A model generated the notes under the pieces. The model was not told the origin of the DNA. It searched no databases and worked only from the letters and a program-made list of their open reading frames with translations. The translations under genes and the position numbers were made by a program. A stretch of DNA of 64,000 nt. Source: GCA-2705995 sp965661625 (GTDB lineage: Bacteria > Bacteroidota > Bacteroidia > Flavobacteriales_G > Salibacteraceae). Below, one piece after another: positions 60,867 to 64,000 of the stretch (within the stretch, counting starts at the first letter, position 1; each line of letters starts with the position of its first letter). The stretch spans positions 67,390 to 131,389 of the forward strand of contig CBFIEM010000010.1 of assembly GCA_965661625.1 (NCBI GenBank), read 5' to 3'.

Positions 60867-63800
60867 TTAGTCCAATGTGATATTCAATCCCAATCCTCGC
60901 ATCTCATGCAGTAGCACGTTAAACGATTCTGGAATGCCTGGTTCTGGCATTGGCTCACCTTTTACAATGGCCTCATAAGCTTTCGCTCTTCCCAGTACAT
61001 CATCAGACTTCACTGTCAAAATCTCACGCAATATGTTCGCTGCACCAAATGCCTCAAGTGCCCAAACCTCCATTTCACCAAAACGCTGCCCACCAAATTG
61101 TGCTTTACCACCTAATGGTTGCTGTGTAATGAGTGAGTAGGGTCCAATAGAACGTGCGTGCATCTTATCATCTACTAAGTGATGAAGTTTCAGCATGTAG
61201 ATCACACCAACTGTTGCTGGTTGATCAAAACGCTCTCCTGTACCACCGTCGAACAAATATGTACGCCCAAACTCTGGTATACCAGCTTCACGAACCCAAT
61301 GGTCAATTTCTTCAACTGAAGCACCGTCAAAAATCGGTGTGGCAAATTTTCTACCTAGCTTCAATCCTGCCCAACCAAGAACAGTTTCATAAATCTGACC
61401 CAAATTCATCCGTGATGGTACCCCTAGTGGATTCAATACAATATCAACTGGTGTTCCATCATCCAAGAAAGGCATATCCTCTTGGCGAACAATTCGCGCA
61501 ACAATACCTTTGTTACCGTGACGACCTGCCATTTTATCACCAACTTTAAGCTTCCGCTTCTTAGCAATAAATACCTTGGCCAACTGGATAATTCCTGCAG
61601 GAAGTTCATCTCCAACAGAAATTTGGAACTTCTCTCGTTTGTAAACACCAATTGCATCATTAACCTTCATGTTGTAACCAACAAATAGGCGTTTGATCAA
61701 CTCATTTTTGTGATCATCGGTTGTCCAACCACTCGGGTTGATTTCACCGTAATCCAAACTCGTGAGTAACTTTTGTGTAAACTTAGTGCCTTTCTTTACT
61801 ATTTCCTCTTTGAAGTTATTGTAAACACCTTGCGATGTTTTACCATTAACAATTTGGAATAGTTTCTCAACAAGACGCTCTTTTAAATCAGCTAATGCTT
61901 GCTTGTGATCGGCCTCAATCTTATCCAAGATATCTTTCTCTTGAACTTTCTGACGACGATCCTTAATTGCGCGAGAGAATAATTTTTTATCAATCACAAC
62001 ACCATCCAACGAAGGAGACGCTTTTAATGAAGCATCTTTAACATCTCCAGCCTTATCACCAAAGATTGCACGAAGCAGTTTTTCTTCAGGAGTTGGATCT
62101 GTTTCACCTTTTGGCGTGATTTTACCGATAAGGATATCTCCTTCTCTAATTTCTGTTCCAACACGTACAAGACCATTCTCGTCTAGGTTGCGTGTTGCCT
62201 CTTCCGAGACATTCGGAATATCAGCAGTAAGCTCTTCTAAACCTCGCTTTGTATCACGCACTTCTAACGAGTACTCTTCAATGTGAATTGAAGTGAACAC
62301 ATCATCGCGAACAACTTTTTCAGAAATTACAATCGCATCCTCAAAGTTGTAACCTTTCCATGGCATGAATGCCACTTTCATATTACGACCTAATGCGAGC
62401 TCACCACCTTCTGTTGCATAACCTTCACAAAGCACTTGACCCCTTTCAACTCGTTCACCTACACGAACAATTGGTTTAAGGTTAATAGACGTTCCTTGAT
62501 TGGTTTTCGCAAATTTAATGAGGCTATATGTTTTCGAATCACCATCAAAACTAACGAGACGATCTTCTTCATCTCTGTCATAAGTGATGGTAATGTTTCG
62601 AGAATCTACGCGTTCTACAACACCATTACCCTCAGCATTGATTAGCACCCTTGAATCACGTGCAACACGTTTTTCGAGACCCGTACCAACAATAGGAGCT
62701 TGAGGCTTCAAAAGAGGAACTGCTTGGCGCTGCATGTTTGACCCCATAAGTGCTCGGTTGGCATCATCATGCTCCAAGAAAGGAATCATAGATGCTGCAA
62801 TCGAAGCAATCTGGTTTGGAGCTACATCCATAAGCGTCACGTCGTCTGGTTCAACAACAGGGAAGTCACCTTCATAACGTGCCTTAACACGCTCACTTGT
62901 AAACTTACCCTTGTCGCTAATTACGGCGTTTGCCTGCGCAATGGTCATTCCGTTCTCTTCCTCTGCAGAAAGGTAAATTATATTGCCTTTATCCAGTTTT
63001 ACTTGTCCTTCTTCTACCTCTCGGTAAGGAGTTTCAATAAAACCAAGCTTATTCACCTTTGCATAAACGCAAAGTGAGGAAATCAAACCAATATTTGGTC
63101 CCTCAGGTGTTTCAATTGTACATAAACGCCCATAATGCGTATAGTGCACATCTCGCACCTCAAACCCTGCACGCTCTCTAGAGAGTCCACCAGGTCCTAA
63201 GGCAGATAAACGCCGTTTGTGTGTTACCTCAGATAGTGGATTCGTTTGATCCATAAATTGAGATAACTGATTCGTCCCAAAAAACGAATTAATTACAGAC
63301 GATAATGTTTTTGCATTAATCAGATCAATTGGAGTAAATACTTCGTTATCCCGAACGTTCATACGCTCACGAATTGTACGCGCCATACGAGCTAACCCCA
63401 CTCCGAATTGAGAGTAAAGTTGTTCACCTACAGTACGCACACGACGATTACTCAAGTGATCGATATCATCAACATCCGTTTTTGAGTTGATTAACTCAAT
63501 CAAATATTTTATGATTTGAATAATATCTTCCTTGGTTAGAACACGGCTGTCCATGTCTATGTCTAATCCAAGTTTCTTATTTATTCTAAACCTACCTACT
63601 TCACCTAAGTCATATCGTTTGTCTGAGAAGAACAGTTTATCGATTATTCCACGAGCAGTTTCTTCATCAGGCGGCTCAGAATTACGGAGAATTCGGTAGA
63701 TATGCTCTACTGCTTCAATTTCCGAGTTAGATGGATCTTTCTGAAGTGTATTGTAAATGATAGTGAAGTCGGCTGTATTGATGTCAACCTTGTGCAATAG

Positions 63801-64000
63801 AATTGTCTTAGACCCAGAGTCTAGAATCAATTCAATATGCTCATCTTCAAGCACTGTTTCACGGTCTATAACAACTTCGTTTCTTTCAATAGAAACTACT
63901 TCACCCGTATCTTCATCCACAAAATCCTCAAACCAAGTTTTGAGTACCCTCGCGGCTAAACGACGCCCCATAAGTTTTTTCAAGCCAGTCTTGGTTACTT
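60867..64000 (-). CDS. rpoB: RNA polymerase beta subunit (5' end beyond window)
   Basis: The frame is open to the end of the window, so the start lies outside and at least 1044 C-terminal residues are seen. The frame before the first internal TTG reads VTKTGL, continuing the protein, so that TTG is not a start. Core motifs are present: the rifampicin region (FFGTNQLSQFMDQTNPLSE; THKRRLSALGPGG), MPWKGYNFEDAIVISE and the C-terminal KMAGRHGNKG and QPLGGKAQFGGQRFGEMEVW. In the rifampicin region I see no obvious resistance change. Confidence 0.99.
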   Translation of the reverse strand, partial: VTKTGLKKLMGRRLAARVLKTWFEDFVDEDTGEVVSIERNEVVIDRETVLEDEHIELILDSGSKTILLHKVDINTADFTIIYNTLQKDPSNSEIEAVEHIYRILRNSEPPDEETARGIIDKLFFSDKRYDLGEVGRFRINKKLGLDIDMDSRVLTKEDIIQIIKYLIELINSKTDVDDIDHLSNRRVRTVGEQLYSQFGVGLARMARTIRERMNVRDNEVFTPIDLINAKTLSSVINSFFGTNQLSQFMDQTNPLSEVTHKRRLSALGPGGLSRERAGFEVRDVHYTHYGRLCTIETPEGPNIGLISSLCVYAKVNKLGFIETPYREVEEGQVKLDKGNIIYLSAEEENGMTIAQANAVISDKGKFTSERVKARYEGDFPVVEPDDVTLMDVAPNQIASIAASMIPFLEHDDANRALMGSNMQRQAVPLLKPQAPIVGTGLEKRVARDSRVLINAEGNGVVERVDSRNITITYDRDEEDRLVSFDGDSKTYSLIKFAKTNQGTSINLKPIVRVGERVERGQVLCEGYATEGGELALGRNMKVAFMPWKGYNFEDAIVISEKVVRDDVFTSIHIEEYSLEVRDTKRGLEELTADIPNVSEEATRNLDENGLVRVGTEIREGDILIGKITPKGETDPTPEEKLLRAIFGDKAGDVKDASLKASPSLDGVVIDKKLFSRAIKDRRQKVQEKDILDKIEADHKQALADLKERLVEKLFQIVNGKTSQGVYNNFKEEIVKKGTKFTQKLLTSLDYGEINPSGWTTDDHKNELIKRLFVGYNMKVNDAIGVYKREKFQISVGDELPAGIIQLAKVFIAKKRKLKVGDKMAGRHGNKGIVARIVRQEDMPFLDDGTPVDIVLNPLGVPSRMNLGQIYETVLGWAGLKLGRKFATPIFDGASVEEIDHWVREAGIPEFGRTYLFDGGTGERFDQPATVGVIYMLKLHHLVDDKMHARSIGPYSLITQQPLGGKAQFGGQRFGEMEVWALEAFGAANILREILTVKSDDVLGRAKAYEAIVKGEPMPEPGIPESFNVLLHEMRGLGLNITLD

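Noticed and set aside
1..64000. CRISPR arrays, insertion sequences, prophage, tRNA or rRNA genes
   Set aside because: No regular repeats, transposase or integrase motifs, or tRNA/rRNA-like sequences were seen; gene order is dense and core-like throughout.

Overview
The window looks like chromosomal core sequence from an AT-rich member of the Bacteroidota, most likely a free-living flavobacterium-like organism (order-level placement is inference). Pointers are Bacteroidota-type promoter elements (TAnnTTTG) at a regular distance before many start codons, almost no Shine-Dalgarno sequences, a type IX secretion-like C-terminal tail, a bacillithiol gene (bshB1), many Sec-signal and lipoprotein leaders, and rpoB-rpoC followed by a DUF3467 gene. 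I see no rRNA, tRNA, CRISPR array, insertion sequence or prophage.

Layout. 1-13 kb is mostly minus strand: rhomboid protease, an AAA+/von Willebrand pair, a plus-strand MscS channel, an outer-membrane barrel protein, a PLP enzyme, two tandem FKBP lipoproteins, a DjlA-like/TPM/TPM/LemA cluster and htpG. 13-17.9 kb holds a small DUF2089/Yip1-like/hydrolase operon, an ABC ATPase with bshB1, and a glutathione peroxidase. 17.9-25.2 kb is a plus-strand run: cytochrome c maturation genes ccmB-C-D-E-F (variant CcmE with CxxxY, no ccmH here), then a DUF2520 protein, KdsC, a UbiA prenyltransferase and Maf. 25.2-33.2 kb has Mpl, a thioesterase, a repeat-rich secreted protein, a fatty acid desaturase, three universal stress proteins and an FNR-like regulator.

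33.3-39.6 kb is the most unusual part: a tight plus-strand operon that looks like a synthase-dependent exopolysaccharide export system (SPOR/TolC-like outer-membrane factor, GH18-like TIM barrel, HlyD-type adaptor, a receiver-like/zinc-cluster/degenerate-GGDEF regulator and a processive GT2 synthase). Two of its genes are broken as read: an apparent -1 frameshift near 34,945 and an in-frame TAA at 37,838. Two divergent two-component proteins follow, one lacking the usual phospho-acceptor His.

42-46.2 kb is a threonine dehydratase-like gene and the translation operon thrS-infC-rpmI-rplT, in which infC appears to start at AUA behind the strongest Shine-Dalgarno of the window. 46.2-50.4 kb (minus) carries a TPR lipoprotein, recA, bcp and a NamZ-like muramidase. 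50.4-56.2 kb (plus) carries a LolC/E-like permease, cystathionine beta-synthase, a signal-less BtuF-like protein and a patatin-barrel protein. The window ends with DUF3467, rpoC and a 5'-truncated rpoB on the minus strand.
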